IMG/VR virus record: IMGVR_UViG_3300044627_000290
Coordinates: 1 to 30,505 of that record
Direction: 5' to 3' (one strand)
DNA from: a virus
DNA: 30,505 bases
The notes below the pieces were generated by a model that worked only from the letters and a program-made list of their open reading frames with translations, did not search any database and was not told the origin of the DNA. Of the stretch, positions 22,527 to 30,505 are shown piece after piece. The stretch's first letter is position 1; the number at the start of each line of letters is the position of its first letter. The translations under genes were made by a program, and so were the position numbers.

Positions 22527-24146
22527 TTATAGAGAGCCTCCAGTGATTGGGTTTCTCATAACAATTTTCAAGACTTTAGTTGGATCTTTAACCCAAATAG
22601 CTGGCATTGTTTGAGACATCATCACACGGTACCCGTTGAATTGTCCAGAAGACTGGAACCCTTGAGTTCTACCCATGTAGTCCATAGTACCATTTTGATA
22701 CCACCACTTCAATTGGTTATCCCAAGAAAGTTTCAACATAAAGATGTTATCATTAGTGTTATCTGTGATATCAAAGATAATAAAGCTGTAAGAAGATAAT
22801 GGGAAACCATCAATGATTGGGTTCTCAATATCATTTGTATGAACATTGTCAAATGCTGGGTTAAGAACAAACTTAACATTTGCCAAGAATGGAATTACAT
22901 ATGAAGTATAAGCAAATCCAAAGTTCAAGTCCATACCTTTACCAGTGATAGCACCTATATCAGCAGCCTGAATTAACAAACCTGAAGAGATAGCTTCTTG
23001 CTTAATGGCCTCATTAACCATACGCATACCACCCATACCAGTTTGTACAATAAGAGATCTTTTTGGATCTGGTCCTTGGAACTCAACCTTACCATTGAAG
23101 AAGTTATAGATTTCTCCACGGAATAAGTCAAGAGTAAAGTTATTTTTGTTGTATACTCTTTTGAACGCATTGTTCAATTGTTGCCAAAGTCCAACAGATA
23201 ATCTGATATCATCTGGACCATCTTGCTTAACTTTACCTCCTTGTCCCCACATTAAGTAAGTCTCAATGTCAGTTGCAATTTTAGAAAGGTGAGCTGCTTC
23301 CATGTTTGTCAAGAAAGTTCTAGACAAATCTCCGTTATCAAATGCTTTCTTAACAGCATCTTTACCCATAACTTTAACCATATCCTCTAAAGATGTGATT
23401 GATGGGTCTAAAGTGTTTTTATCAAATGTTCTCCAGATCTCAGTTACAGGAACTGTACCATCTGCATTCATACCACCTTTGATCATTAAGTCTGCTCTAG
23501 AAGAGATAGAATAATGTACGTGAGCTTCTGCACCACCAACAAAGTTATAGTATTCACGGAAACCTGCTTGAGTGATGATATCAGAGAATCTCTCACCATA
23601 CTCACCTCTTGCAGAACCTTTTCTGAATAATCTTGTACCATTAGCCAAATACTTGTTATCCAAATATTTAGTGTTGTCATTGTTTACAAGTTGAACAGTA
23701 TAGACAAAACCATCACCTAATGGAAAGATATCCTCATCTGTAATATACATTTCCACACCATTGTATTTGTCATAAGTGATGATATCACCATGTCCAAACT
23801 CTCTGCGGCTAATTTTAATTTTGAAGGTTGTACCATCAACACCTTTAAAAGCATTTAGTGGTTCAATATCTTCAATTACATATGGAAGATCTGTAGAGAC
23901 TGGAGTCTGCCACTTGTACTCTCCACGAGCATTGTCAACCATAATTACATTTTTGCCACCAAAGCTAGAAAGCTGGTAAAGCGGCATTTCTACTTTCTGA
24001 GCCATAGCCCATAAATCAACTGGACCTAAATCCATAGGTTCAGCATCTTTTAACATATTCACTAAGTGATAAGAGTCTACATGCGATGAAGCTTGGTAGG
24101 CTGTATCTCTTAGGAATATCCCATTGTTTAAAATTGGAGTTGCCAT
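22527..24146 (-). CDS. Major capsid protein
   Basis: A 539-residue protein whose N-terminus (NNGIFLRDTAYQASSHVDSY, residues 7-26) and position (after scaffold and portal, before a strong terminator) match the crAss-like major capsid protein, which has an HK97 fold. Further conserved-looking segments are MVDNARGEYKWQTPVSTDLP at about 70-89, then GAEAHVHYSISSRADLMIKG and TKVLKIVMRNPITGGSL at the end. There is no sign of N-terminal processing that I can identify. The own terminator and A-rich leader (AAACAAATATAAAA) suit very high expression. The product forms the icosahedral shell. The fold itself cannot be seen from sequence; family resemblance and synteny carry the call. Confidence 0.85.
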   Translation of the reverse strand: MATPILNNGIFLRDTAYQASSHVDSYHLVNMLKDAEPMDLGPVDLWAMAQKVEMPLYQLSSFGGKNVIMVDNARGEYKWQTPVSTDLPYVIEDIEPLNAFKGVDGTTFKIKISRREFGHGDIITYDKYNGVEMYITDEDIFPLGDGFVYTVQLVNNDNTKYLDNKYLANGTRLFRKGSARGEYGERFSDIITQAGFREYYNFVGGAEAHVHYSISSRADLMIKGGMNADGTVPVTEIWRTFDKNTLDPSITSLEDMVKVMGKDAVKKAFDNGDLSRTFLTNMEAAHLSKIATDIETYLMWGQGGKVKQDGPDDIRLSVGLWQQLNNAFKRVYNKNNFTLDLFRGEIYNFFNGKVEFQGPDPKRSLIVQTGMGGMRMVNEAIKQEAISSGLLIQAADIGAITGKGMDLNFGFAYTSYVIPFLANVKFVLNPAFDNVHTNDIENPIIDGFPLSSYSFIIFDITDNTNDNIFMLKLSWDNQLKWWYQNGTMDYMGRTQGFQSSGQFNGYRVMMSQTMPAIWVKDPTKVLKIVMRNPITGGSL

Positions 24147-24174
24147 TTTTATATTTGTTTTATTTGTTACTTAA

Positions 24175-25416
24175 TTAAAATCTCTTGAACATATTAGTTC
24201 TTGAGATGGTTTTTTGTGGTTTACTAGTTCTAGTCTTAGCATCATACTCTCTGTCATCATTTACAGAAGATGTGATCTTTCTTGACTGTTCTGTCTTTAA
24301 TTGTCTTACTGTTTTCTCTACAGCTTGTTTAGTTCCTTGATCCTTAATTTTAGATTTATATCCATCTGGATCTGCAAGTAACCAAAGTGCTTCTGCAATA
24401 AGATCATGTCTTGGTTCTACAAACTGATACTTCTCTAATAAGTGTCCAAGTAAGTTAGTTTGTTTACCAGAAATAGAAGGGTAGTTAGGTTGAACTAATC
24501 CTGAGTATAACATACTTTGTACTTTTCTATCAAGTTTAATTCCACCAATTTCACCATTTGCTAAAGTTCCATATACATTATCTGTGTATTGTCTAGCAGC
24601 TTGCTCTTGTTGTTGTTTCTTTACTTCTTGCTCTGCAAGTTGTCTAGCAACAATCTCTTCTTGCATTCTATCTAACTTTGGTTTAAACTGATTAGCTTTT
24701 TGACCAAGCTTATCCATATCTTTCCAGTCATTAATTTCTTCTTCAATTTCTTCTGGAGTTCCAAAGTTTGTAGTAAACAAGTATTGTCTTGCAATTTCTT
24801 CCTGGTCATATTCATCATTTGGATCTAACTCTCTCATCTCCTCTACATGAGCAAGAGTTCTAAATAGACCCTTAAGATCTGTACCACCATCTGCTACATA
24901 TTTAGCAGCATACTGAAGTTCTTCTGGTAATGCATTAAAGAACTCTTTTGGAGTATTCTCTCTAACTGCATTTTCTCTTTCTTGGAAGTTTGCTTCAAAT
25001 AGTTCACGGAAATCTTTTGTAGTATACTCCTCTAATGGTTTGTCATCATCAAAAGGTACTAAAGATCCTTCCTCAATCATTTTAGATGCTAACTCTGCTA
25101 GACCTGATTTATCAACCTTTGGTCTGCCTTTGTTACCAGCATCTTCTTCTTGAGTAATTAAACTATCTAACTCAGCAATAGTTTCTTCTACTTCTTCTTT
25201 CTTTGCTACTTCTTCTTTAGAAGTAGGCTTGTCAAGGAACGATGTGTCTACATTCTCTTTAGAGAACATAGACTTAGGTTTTTCTTCATCTGCTGGGAGC
25301 ATTACATTCTCTGCTCCTGGCATTCCAAACATCTCATCAATGTTTACATCTATCTGTTCTACCTTTGTGGTAGCTTGCACTTGGTCTTCACCAAGTACTT
25401 TGTCTAATTCTTCCAT
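24175..25416 (-). CDS. Predicted capsid scaffolding protein
   Basis: A 413-residue acidic protein between portal and major capsid genes, the usual place for a scaffold. The N-terminal 120 residues are very rich in Glu/Asp/Lys and probably disordered (EVAKKEEVEETIAELDSLIT). The middle is helical, with DEYDQEEIARQYLFTTNFGT and a coiled-coil stretch, MQEEIVARQLAEQEVKKQQQ, at about residues 250-269. The C-terminus switches to basic (TSKPQKTISRTNMFKRF), which resembles the capsid-binding tail of scaffolding proteins. No protease motif is visible, so if the scaffold is removed by cleavage the protease is encoded elsewhere. Call is by position, composition and helical layout. Confidence 0.68.
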   Translation of the reverse strand: MEELDKVLGEDQVQATTKVEQIDVNIDEMFGMPGAENVMLPADEEKPKSMFSKENVDTSFLDKPTSKEEVAKKEEVEETIAELDSLITQEEDAGNKGRPKVDKSGLAELASKMIEEGSLVPFDDDKPLEEYTTKDFRELFEANFQERENAVRENTPKEFFNALPEELQYAAKYVADGGTDLKGLFRTLAHVEEMRELDPNDEYDQEEIARQYLFTTNFGTPEEIEEEINDWKDMDKLGQKANQFKPKLDRMQEEIVARQLAEQEVKKQQQEQAARQYTDNVYGTLANGEIGGIKLDRKVQSMLYSGLVQPNYPSISGKQTNLLGHLLEKYQFVEPRHDLIAEALWLLADPDGYKSKIKDQGTKQAVEKTVRQLKTEQSRKITSSVNDDREYDAKTRTSKPQKTISRTNMFKRF

Positions 25417-25430
25417 GTTTGTTGGTTTTG
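25417..25430 (-). promoter_or_regulatory. A-rich leader with AAAACCAACAAA motif (copy 3)
   Basis: The minus strand reads CAAAACCAACAAAC directly before the scaffold ATG, matching the leader of the 341-residue gene in 11 of the core bases. Confidence 0.4.
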
Positions 25431-25508
25431 TTTATAATTTAATATAAGCAATAAACTTGAAAAATTTATAATAAGAATATTTATTTTTTGCACTATATGG
25501 CTAAGTGC
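25431..25508 (-). promoter_or_regulatory. AT-rich gap between portal and scaffold, possible promoter
   Basis: This gap is almost all A/T. Directly after the portal stop the minus strand has a small hairpin, GCACT/AGTGC with a 9-nt loop (25508-25490), followed by an A-run rather than a T-run, so it is not a standard terminator. Further down lie TTATTATAAAT and TTATATTAAAT, either of which could act as a -10 element. A late promoter for scaffold and capsid is a reasonable guess. Confidence 0.3.
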
Positions 25509-28259
25509 TTATTCTTTTTCTTTATTCTTATTCTTACTATCAAATTTATTCTTATTTTCTCTTGCTATCTGTAGCTGTTTATCTGCTATTTCTTTTTGTG
25601 CTTGAAGTTTTTCCCTTTCAATATCCATCTTTTGAGACTGTCTCATATTCTCATTAACCTGCTTTTCTCTTTGCAAGCTAGTTTGTTCTTGATATTGTTC
25701 AGAAGATCTAATCTCTTTCATTTGATCTGCATAGTCTGACATCTCATTCTTATTAACATCAGCCATAGATCCATATCCAGCAGCTCTAATTTCAGCAACC
25801 AAGATATCTCTTTGTCTATCTTTTTCTTTCTCAGCAGCTTGAGCATCAATCTTCATCTTCTCAATTTCTTGTTGAGATTTAGTTTGTTGTTCTTGCATTT
25901 GCTGTTGTTGTTGCATTTCTTGTTGTTTCAACTGTGTCTGTTTATCTTCAGATGACTTAAGAGCGTTATTAAGCTCAGCAATTGAATCAGACTGAACAAT
26001 CTTACCTAGATCATAAATAGATGCCCCTGTGGTATTATTTTGCATTGCCATTTGTTTTAACTGTTCAAGAACAGCTCTATGGTTTGCAGTAGTACTACAG
26101 AATATATTAAGATCTCTCATCAAAAGATCTGTACCATTAATTTGAAAATTAACTTTTTCATCTGCTGATGTAGTATATGTTAATCTTGCAGATGGTTTAG
26201 TTGCATTATAATACTGTGCCAAGTCAGTTCTCATTTGGTGAACTCTTGGCATTAAGTAATCAGCATGTTGTATAAAGAATACTTCTGTCTGTGCATATGA
26301 TGAAGAAGTTGCTTGCTCAATACCGGTAGCTGTCATTTGTGATAACTGCTGACCCATTCTTTGAGCATTAACACCAATTACTTCATAAGCTTGTTGCTTA
26401 AAGTGATTAGCCAACTGAATCCTTGACATTAATCTTTCTGTCTGAGATAGATCTAGTTTTTGGAAGTGTTGGAAGTTAAGAGCATTTTCTGTATTAGCAA
26501 TAGATGTATCTAATGGTAACATCTGGAAATTCTTCATTGCTACATAAGCCTTAGCATAGTTACCTTTACCCCAGTCTTCACCAAGTGAATGTTTAGGTAA
26601 AGTATTCTGGTCTAACATGATAATAGTACCAAGCTCATCTACTAAGATATCTGCTATCTGATTATTTACAATGTTATATCCAATCTGGTATGGTTTCATT
26701 AAGTCTATTAAAGCTGTAGACTTAGTATTTCTATCTGAGAATACTGCTCCTTCTACAGGAAGCTTACATCCATACAAGCTTTGATCTCCTTTGAATTGGA
26801 ATCTTAATGGGCCAATTTTGTTTCTCTGGATACCAATATAGATAGGTGAGAATCCACCAGGATTATTCATACCCCAGAAAGATGGAATGTTTGGTCCAAT
26901 CTTAATGCCACCCCATACTTCATTAATCCAGATCCAGTCTATGTGTTCACCAAATGCTAAATTATCTTTTGTCTTATTCTTAAATAATCTAGTATCATAG
27001 ATTGGCTTATCTGTAACTTGGTAGTCTTCTGTTACTACTTCATTAGTAACTTGACCATCTTCAGTTATTTTAGTAAGGTGACCTACTTTTCTTTGAGACT
27101 TCCAATATGCTTGGGTTACTCTAAGTAAGTATGCTGTACCTTGATCAAAGTAATCTTCTCCCTGTGATAGTATCTGATTTATAATATCACCACCATCAGT
27201 AATTGAATTTGCTCTAGCTGTAGTATATTGTCTATATGCAAGAGAAGGCATATTAACATTCCACTCATGAGATTTTGTTCCATCATAATATGTACCGTCA
27301 TTTTGATAACCACCAACTATATAACCACCTGATCTAATAGGATATACTGCTTCAAGAGCTTTTAACTGCTCCTCACTCATTATATATCCAAACTTATCTA
27401 TTACATCAGATACTGTAAACATGTCTATTTTACCTACCCAGTTTCCTTGAGAAATATATCTAGCATCTGGAGACTTGTGATAGAAAGTAACTACTGGATT
27501 CCATAGTTCTACTTCATAGTCATCTTCTAACATATTAAAATGCCAGAACTCTCTATCTGTAATAAGCATATCTCTAAATGCTCTTTCTTCAAGCTCATCC
27601 ATCTTAAACTTCTCAACATCTACTCTATGTTGGTGAGAAGCCCATTGCTCTATCATTGATCTATAATCTTTCTTAAAGAAAGCTTCTATCTCAGGAAGTG
27701 TTTTAAGATTTTCTGGAGATGTTTGTTGCTGTGCCTCTTCAGAATTTGGATCTAATCCTTGCTCTAATAATGCAGTAACAATTTTCATTTGAGCATCTGC
27801 TAGAAGAGTTTCTTCAACCATCTTTCTTTTTTCTTCTAGCATCTCATTATATGAAAACTCATCTACTGCTCTATATGTAAGTTTGGTTGATCTCTTAGCA
27901 AATTCAGATACAAGAACATTAATAACATTTGGGATAATAGGGTAGAACTTTAACTCTAATGCTGTAGCTTCTTCTCTTGTAAGTAATTCTACAATGTCTT
28001 TATATTCATTATTCTCTTCAATGATATAATCTGTTCTATCTATAATACCTTTTGCAAGCTTATAGTTTTTCATTAGTCTTCTAGCATTTCTTCTGATTTG
28101 CTTAAGACCATTCCATTCTAACCAGTCTAAGTTCCAAGCAGCCCATTCTTCATCTTTATCTTTTTTAGATAAAAACTGCAAAGGCTGGGTAACACTACCC
28201 ATCCTGTTTTGATCTACCTTAGCACCTTTCTTTAACTGTAATGCGTTATATACTTGCAT
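25509..28259 (-). CDS. Portal protein
   Basis: A 916-residue protein directly after the terminase (2-nt gap) and before scaffold and capsid genes. The N-terminus contains DEEWAAWNLDWLEWNGLKQI and RRNARRLMKNYKLAKGIIDR at about residues 36-76, with the clip/stem-like body following. KRSTKLTYRAVDEFSYNEML, INEVWGGIKIGPNIPSFWGM and GINAQRMG-like (EVIGVNAQRMGQQLSQMTA) are conserved-looking elements. The last 160 residues are a Gln/Glu/Lys-rich coiled coil (QEMQQQQQMQEQQTKSQQEI and later repeats), the part that builds the long internal barrel in crAss-like portals. It is longer than most podovirus portals, as expected for this group. It forms the twelve-fold ring through which DNA is packed and ejected. 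Confidence 0.85.
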   Translation of the reverse strand: MQVYNALQLKKGAKVDQNRMGSVTQPLQFLSKKDKDEEWAAWNLDWLEWNGLKQIRRNARRLMKNYKLAKGIIDRTDYIIEENNEYKDIVELLTREEATALELKFYPIIPNVINVLVSEFAKRSTKLTYRAVDEFSYNEMLEEKRKMVEETLLADAQMKIVTALLEQGLDPNSEEAQQQTSPENLKTLPEIEAFFKKDYRSMIEQWASHQHRVDVEKFKMDELEERAFRDMLITDREFWHFNMLEDDYEVELWNPVVTFYHKSPDARYISQGNWVGKIDMFTVSDVIDKFGYIMSEEQLKALEAVYPIRSGGYIVGGYQNDGTYYDGTKSHEWNVNMPSLAYRQYTTARANSITDGGDIINQILSQGEDYFDQGTAYLLRVTQAYWKSQRKVGHLTKITEDGQVTNEVVTEDYQVTDKPIYDTRLFKNKTKDNLAFGEHIDWIWINEVWGGIKIGPNIPSFWGMNNPGGFSPIYIGIQRNKIGPLRFQFKGDQSLYGCKLPVEGAVFSDRNTKSTALIDLMKPYQIGYNIVNNQIADILVDELGTIIMLDQNTLPKHSLGEDWGKGNYAKAYVAMKNFQMLPLDTSIANTENALNFQHFQKLDLSQTERLMSRIQLANHFKQQAYEVIGVNAQRMGQQLSQMTATGIEQATSSSYAQTEVFFIQHADYLMPRVHQMRTDLAQYYNATKPSARLTYTTSADEKVNFQINGTDLLMRDLNIFCSTTANHRAVLEQLKQMAMQNNTTGASIYDLGKIVQSDSIAELNNALKSSEDKQTQLKQQEMQQQQQMQEQQTKSQQEIEKMKIDAQAAEKEKDRQRDILVAEIRAAGYGSMADVNKNEMSDYADQMKEIRSSEQYQEQTSLQREKQVNENMRQSQKMDIEREKLQAQKEIADKQLQIARENKNKFDSKNKNKEKE

Positions 28260-28261
28260 AG

Positions 28262-30463
28262 TTACTTTATATTTTTAAATGGTGATTTTTTAAATACTGA
28301 ACCATTTGTTAATCTACCGTTGTTACCCATATGCCTAAATGGACTACTATTTAATTTAAACAAATTTTCTGACTTTTGCAAGTTTTTAGCAGCATCATCC
28401 ATAACAGTTCTCTTTGCATAACCTCTATTAGATTGTTGTATTCTCATGAATGCAACTAATGCTGTAAATGCTACAAGTCTATCCACGTTAACTCCATCTG
28501 CATATTCTTGCATTTCTTTAATTAACATGGGGTCAGGAATTCTTTCTATTCCATACTTAGTTCTTACTATTGTACCATCAGATTTTGTTTCTACATCTAA
28601 CTCTTCCTTACAGTATTCAATAGCATAACTTAATAAATGTCCTTTAAATAATGTACCGGTGTTTCTCCAACCATACTCCTGGTAAACGTTAGTGTTTGCC
28701 CCTAAGTCTTTTAAGAACATAATCTGACCTTTTGGTACAAGATATCTTTGCTTCTTTCTAGATATCATGTATTGTATAAACAAAGACACGTTACTTTCTA
28801 TAAGTGCCCATGCATTATACCATTCTATTATTAGCTCTAATCTCTGGTGTGTTTTATTGATATCATCAAATCTACCACACCAAGCAGCTACTATTCTATC
28901 TTGTTCTATATATGTTTCTGTTTCAGGACCAGTAACTTTAGTTACTTCTACTGGAGCTTTCATTATATATATGGAACACAATGATTCTGAGGTAGTTGTC
29001 TTTCCTTCTGACACGGGGTCAATGGATGCATAGTATTGTCCAAAGGTTGGATCCTTAATTGGTCTTTCCCATACAACAAGGGTTCCTGTTTTATCTTCTA
29101 GTTTCTTAGACACAGGGAATTGCATAATTGGTAACTTATTAGTTTCCTTTACTTTAGGTTTCCCATTCTCATCATAGAATATATCTAGAAATTCATAAGC
29201 ATATTCTTTCTCATCTATTCTTCTTTGTTGTGCTGCAACAAGATGTGGTGGGAATATAGATACAGATCTGTGAGCAAATGCTTCTTCAATATTTCTAGGG
29301 TGCTGAGATATCCTTAACTGGTAATCTTCAGGAGATAAATCTTTCTTCCATTCTTCAAATTGTTTATCTAATGCTTCTAATGCATTTTCTACAAGTGAAT
29401 TACCATATGGATCTATATGTGGAGGCATAGACCATTGCTCAGGAATAAACAAACCTGAGAGACCTTCTGTATTATTCTTATCAATAAGATTTGTTTCTAC
29501 TGCATAGATATCTTTAGATGTAGGATTTAAGATCATATCCTTAAGTGGATTACACTGAGATAAATCCCCCACAGATCCTGCAGCTATAAACATACCTGTA
29601 GTAATTAAACCAGATCTCATTGCTGGTCTCATATACTCATATGTTTGATCCATCTTTGGTGCAATACCAGCTTCCTCATGAAAGAAGAACTTTACCGGAC
29701 CCCCTACACCATTTGTTGGATCTTTCTCAAATGACATACCTTGCATTGTACCTTTGAGACCAACTTCATTCTTTCTATCCCCTTTCCTTACTTCAATCTT
29801 CTGTTGCCACATCATTACTTTATGTGGAGTCATTGGTCTATACCATGCAGTATGCTCATTTAAGAAAGCAGCATATTCATCTAAGAACTTCCATGAACCT
29901 TTCTCATTTATATAGTCTTTTAGACTTGCTCCTATCTTCAGAGTAACCCCAGCCTCAAACCAAATTTGATTTAATAGCTTAGCCATGTGAAAATAAGAAG
30001 AGGCTATCTGACGTTTTTTAAGAATAGCTACATGCTTAAAGTTGAGCTCTGCCAATAGTTCATAGAGGGCCATGTGATACTGGGCATCCCTGATTTTAGC
30101 AAAGTCAAAAATTTGTTGCTCCTTATCAAATATTGGTAAGAAATTAAGCCACATGTAGTAATCTCTTGTAAGATACCAAGTTCTTTCTCCTGATTTATAG
30201 ATAACTCCTCTTCTACATCTAAGCTTTTGGTCATCCCAGTAATTGATGAAGTCTTTGGACTTAAAGGGAGAGTCGCAGTAATATCCATTTTCTCTGAACT
30301 TTCTTGATTCAGAATTAAATAATAAGCTAGTTTCATCAAAATTATATTTACCGGGTTCATCAAAAATATCTCTTACAAACTTGGCAAACTCTTCTCTTGA
30401 AGAAAAGTCTGTAACAGTCCAAGTTCCATTGTCATAGGTTGGTATGTTTTCAAATATCTCCAT
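28262..30463 (-). CDS. terL: Terminase large subunit
   Basis: A 733-residue protein with both terminase parts. The ATPase part has a Walker A-like segment, AILKKRQIASSYFHMAKLL, at about 146-164; it lacks a classical GxxxxGK[ST] loop but fits the R-x5-x[ST] type seen in terminases. A Walker B-like stretch, VKFFFHEEAGI, lies at 257-267, with H262-E263 in place of the usual D-E. The RNase H-like nuclease part shows YYASIDPVSEGKTT (D482), ALIESN (E556) and VDRLVAFTALVAF (D661) as candidate metal ligands. It cuts concatemeric DNA and drives it into the head through the portal encoded next. The start overlaps the stop of an upstream gene (TAATG). The C-terminus ends in a basic tail. Confidence 0.9.
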   Translation of the reverse strand: MEIFENIPTYDNGTWTVTDFSSREEFAKFVRDIFDEPGKYNFDETSLLFNSESRKFRENGYYCDSPFKSKDFINYWDDQKLRCRRGVIYKSGERTWYLTRDYYMWLNFLPIFDKEQQIFDFAKIRDAQYHMALYELLAELNFKHVAILKKRQIASSYFHMAKLLNQIWFEAGVTLKIGASLKDYINEKGSWKFLDEYAAFLNEHTAWYRPMTPHKVMMWQQKIEVRKGDRKNEVGLKGTMQGMSFEKDPTNGVGGPVKFFFHEEAGIAPKMDQTYEYMRPAMRSGLITTGMFIAAGSVGDLSQCNPLKDMILNPTSKDIYAVETNLIDKNNTEGLSGLFIPEQWSMPPHIDPYGNSLVENALEALDKQFEEWKKDLSPEDYQLRISQHPRNIEEAFAHRSVSIFPPHLVAAQQRRIDEKEYAYEFLDIFYDENGKPKVKETNKLPIMQFPVSKKLEDKTGTLVVWERPIKDPTFGQYYASIDPVSEGKTTTSESLCSIYIMKAPVEVTKVTGPETETYIEQDRIVAAWCGRFDDINKTHQRLELIIEWYNAWALIESNVSLFIQYMISRKKQRYLVPKGQIMFLKDLGANTNVYQEYGWRNTGTLFKGHLLSYAIEYCKEELDVETKSDGTIVRTKYGIERIPDPMLIKEMQEYADGVNVDRLVAFTALVAFMRIQQSNRGYAKRTVMDDAAKNLQKSENLFKLNSSPFRHMGNNGRLTNGSVFKKSPFKNIK

Positions 30464-30505
30464 TACTGATCATATGCCATTCCAATACCACCTCTTACTC
30501 TACTA
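30463..30505 (-). CDS. 3' end of an unidentified upstream gene (partial)
   Basis: The last 14 codons of a frame entering from beyond the right edge: RVRGGIGMAYDQ then TAA, which overlaps the terminase ATG. The R-G-G near the C-terminus recalls the basic GG motif of other proteins in this window. Too short to identify. Confidence 0.55.
   Translation of the reverse strand, partial: SRVRGGIGMAYDQ

Noticed and set aside
25490-25508. Hairpin directly after the portal stop as a terminator
   Set aside because: The stem is only 5 bp and is followed by A rather than T on the transcribed strand; it may still affect RNA processing.
1-30505. Search for tRNA genes, rRNA, insertion sequences or CRISPR
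   Set aside because: Intergenic gaps are mostly under 130 nt and none shows a cloverleaf, terminal inverted repeats or regular spaced repeats by eye.
1-30505. Stop-codon reassignment, known in some crAss-like phages
   Set aside because: All main genes are full length with normal TAA, TAG or TGA stops, so the standard bacterial code suffices in this window.

Overview
The window reads as the structural (late) module of a crAss-like phage (order Crassvirales), a short-tailed dsDNA phage that infects Bacteroidota. The assignment rests on gene content and order: large terminase, portal, an acidic scaffold-like protein, an HK97-fold-type major capsid protein, neck or ring proteins, a very large tail 'stabilization/muzzle' protein, and several Cys-rich structural proteins of the type these phages carry. 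Every supported gene lies on the minus strand, so transcription runs from 30505 towards 1. The DNA is AT-rich. Start codons follow A-rich leaders with no visible Shine-Dalgarno sequence, as is usual in Bacteroidota and their phages. I assigned families from memory of sequence motifs; no database search was run.

Layout in the direction of transcription: (1) 30.5-22.5 kb holds the packaging and head genes: the tail end of an unknown gene, terminase, portal, scaffold candidate and major capsid protein, closed by a clean hairpin terminator. (2) 22.45-16.8 kb holds one larger conserved protein followed by ten small, strongly basic proteins. These include members of phage-wide families I recognise as DUF5872-like and DUF6321-like, and several carry the short motif [K/R][K/R]GG. 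(3) 16.8-13.9 kb holds a neck/ring candidate, a Dps/ferritin-like protein with an intact ferroxidase-type residue pattern, and a 557-residue probable virion protein with an inserted glycine-rich beta domain, closed by a second hairpin. (4) 13.85-9.25 kb holds a Cys-rich set: a conserved 189-residue protein, a 52-residue CxxC protein, a 622-residue protein built from tandem Cys-rich repeats, a fibre candidate and an 81-residue relative of the fibre N-terminus, closed by a third hairpin. (5) 9.1-0 kb holds the tail assembly genes: a conserved 193-residue protein, two ring candidates, the 1839-residue muzzle-like protein, and a protein with both an HExxH metalloprotease motif and an M15 (D-Ala-D-Ala carboxypeptidase-like) domain, cut by the window edge.

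Many junctions are TAATG or ATGA stop/start overlaps, so translation is probably coupled. Two of the three hairpins sit within 30 nt of the next start codon. This suggests partial read-through that steps expression down after the most abundant virion proteins. No tRNA, rRNA, CRISPR array, insertion sequence, integrase, polymerase or lysogeny gene was seen, and no stretch over 300 nt lacks a gene.
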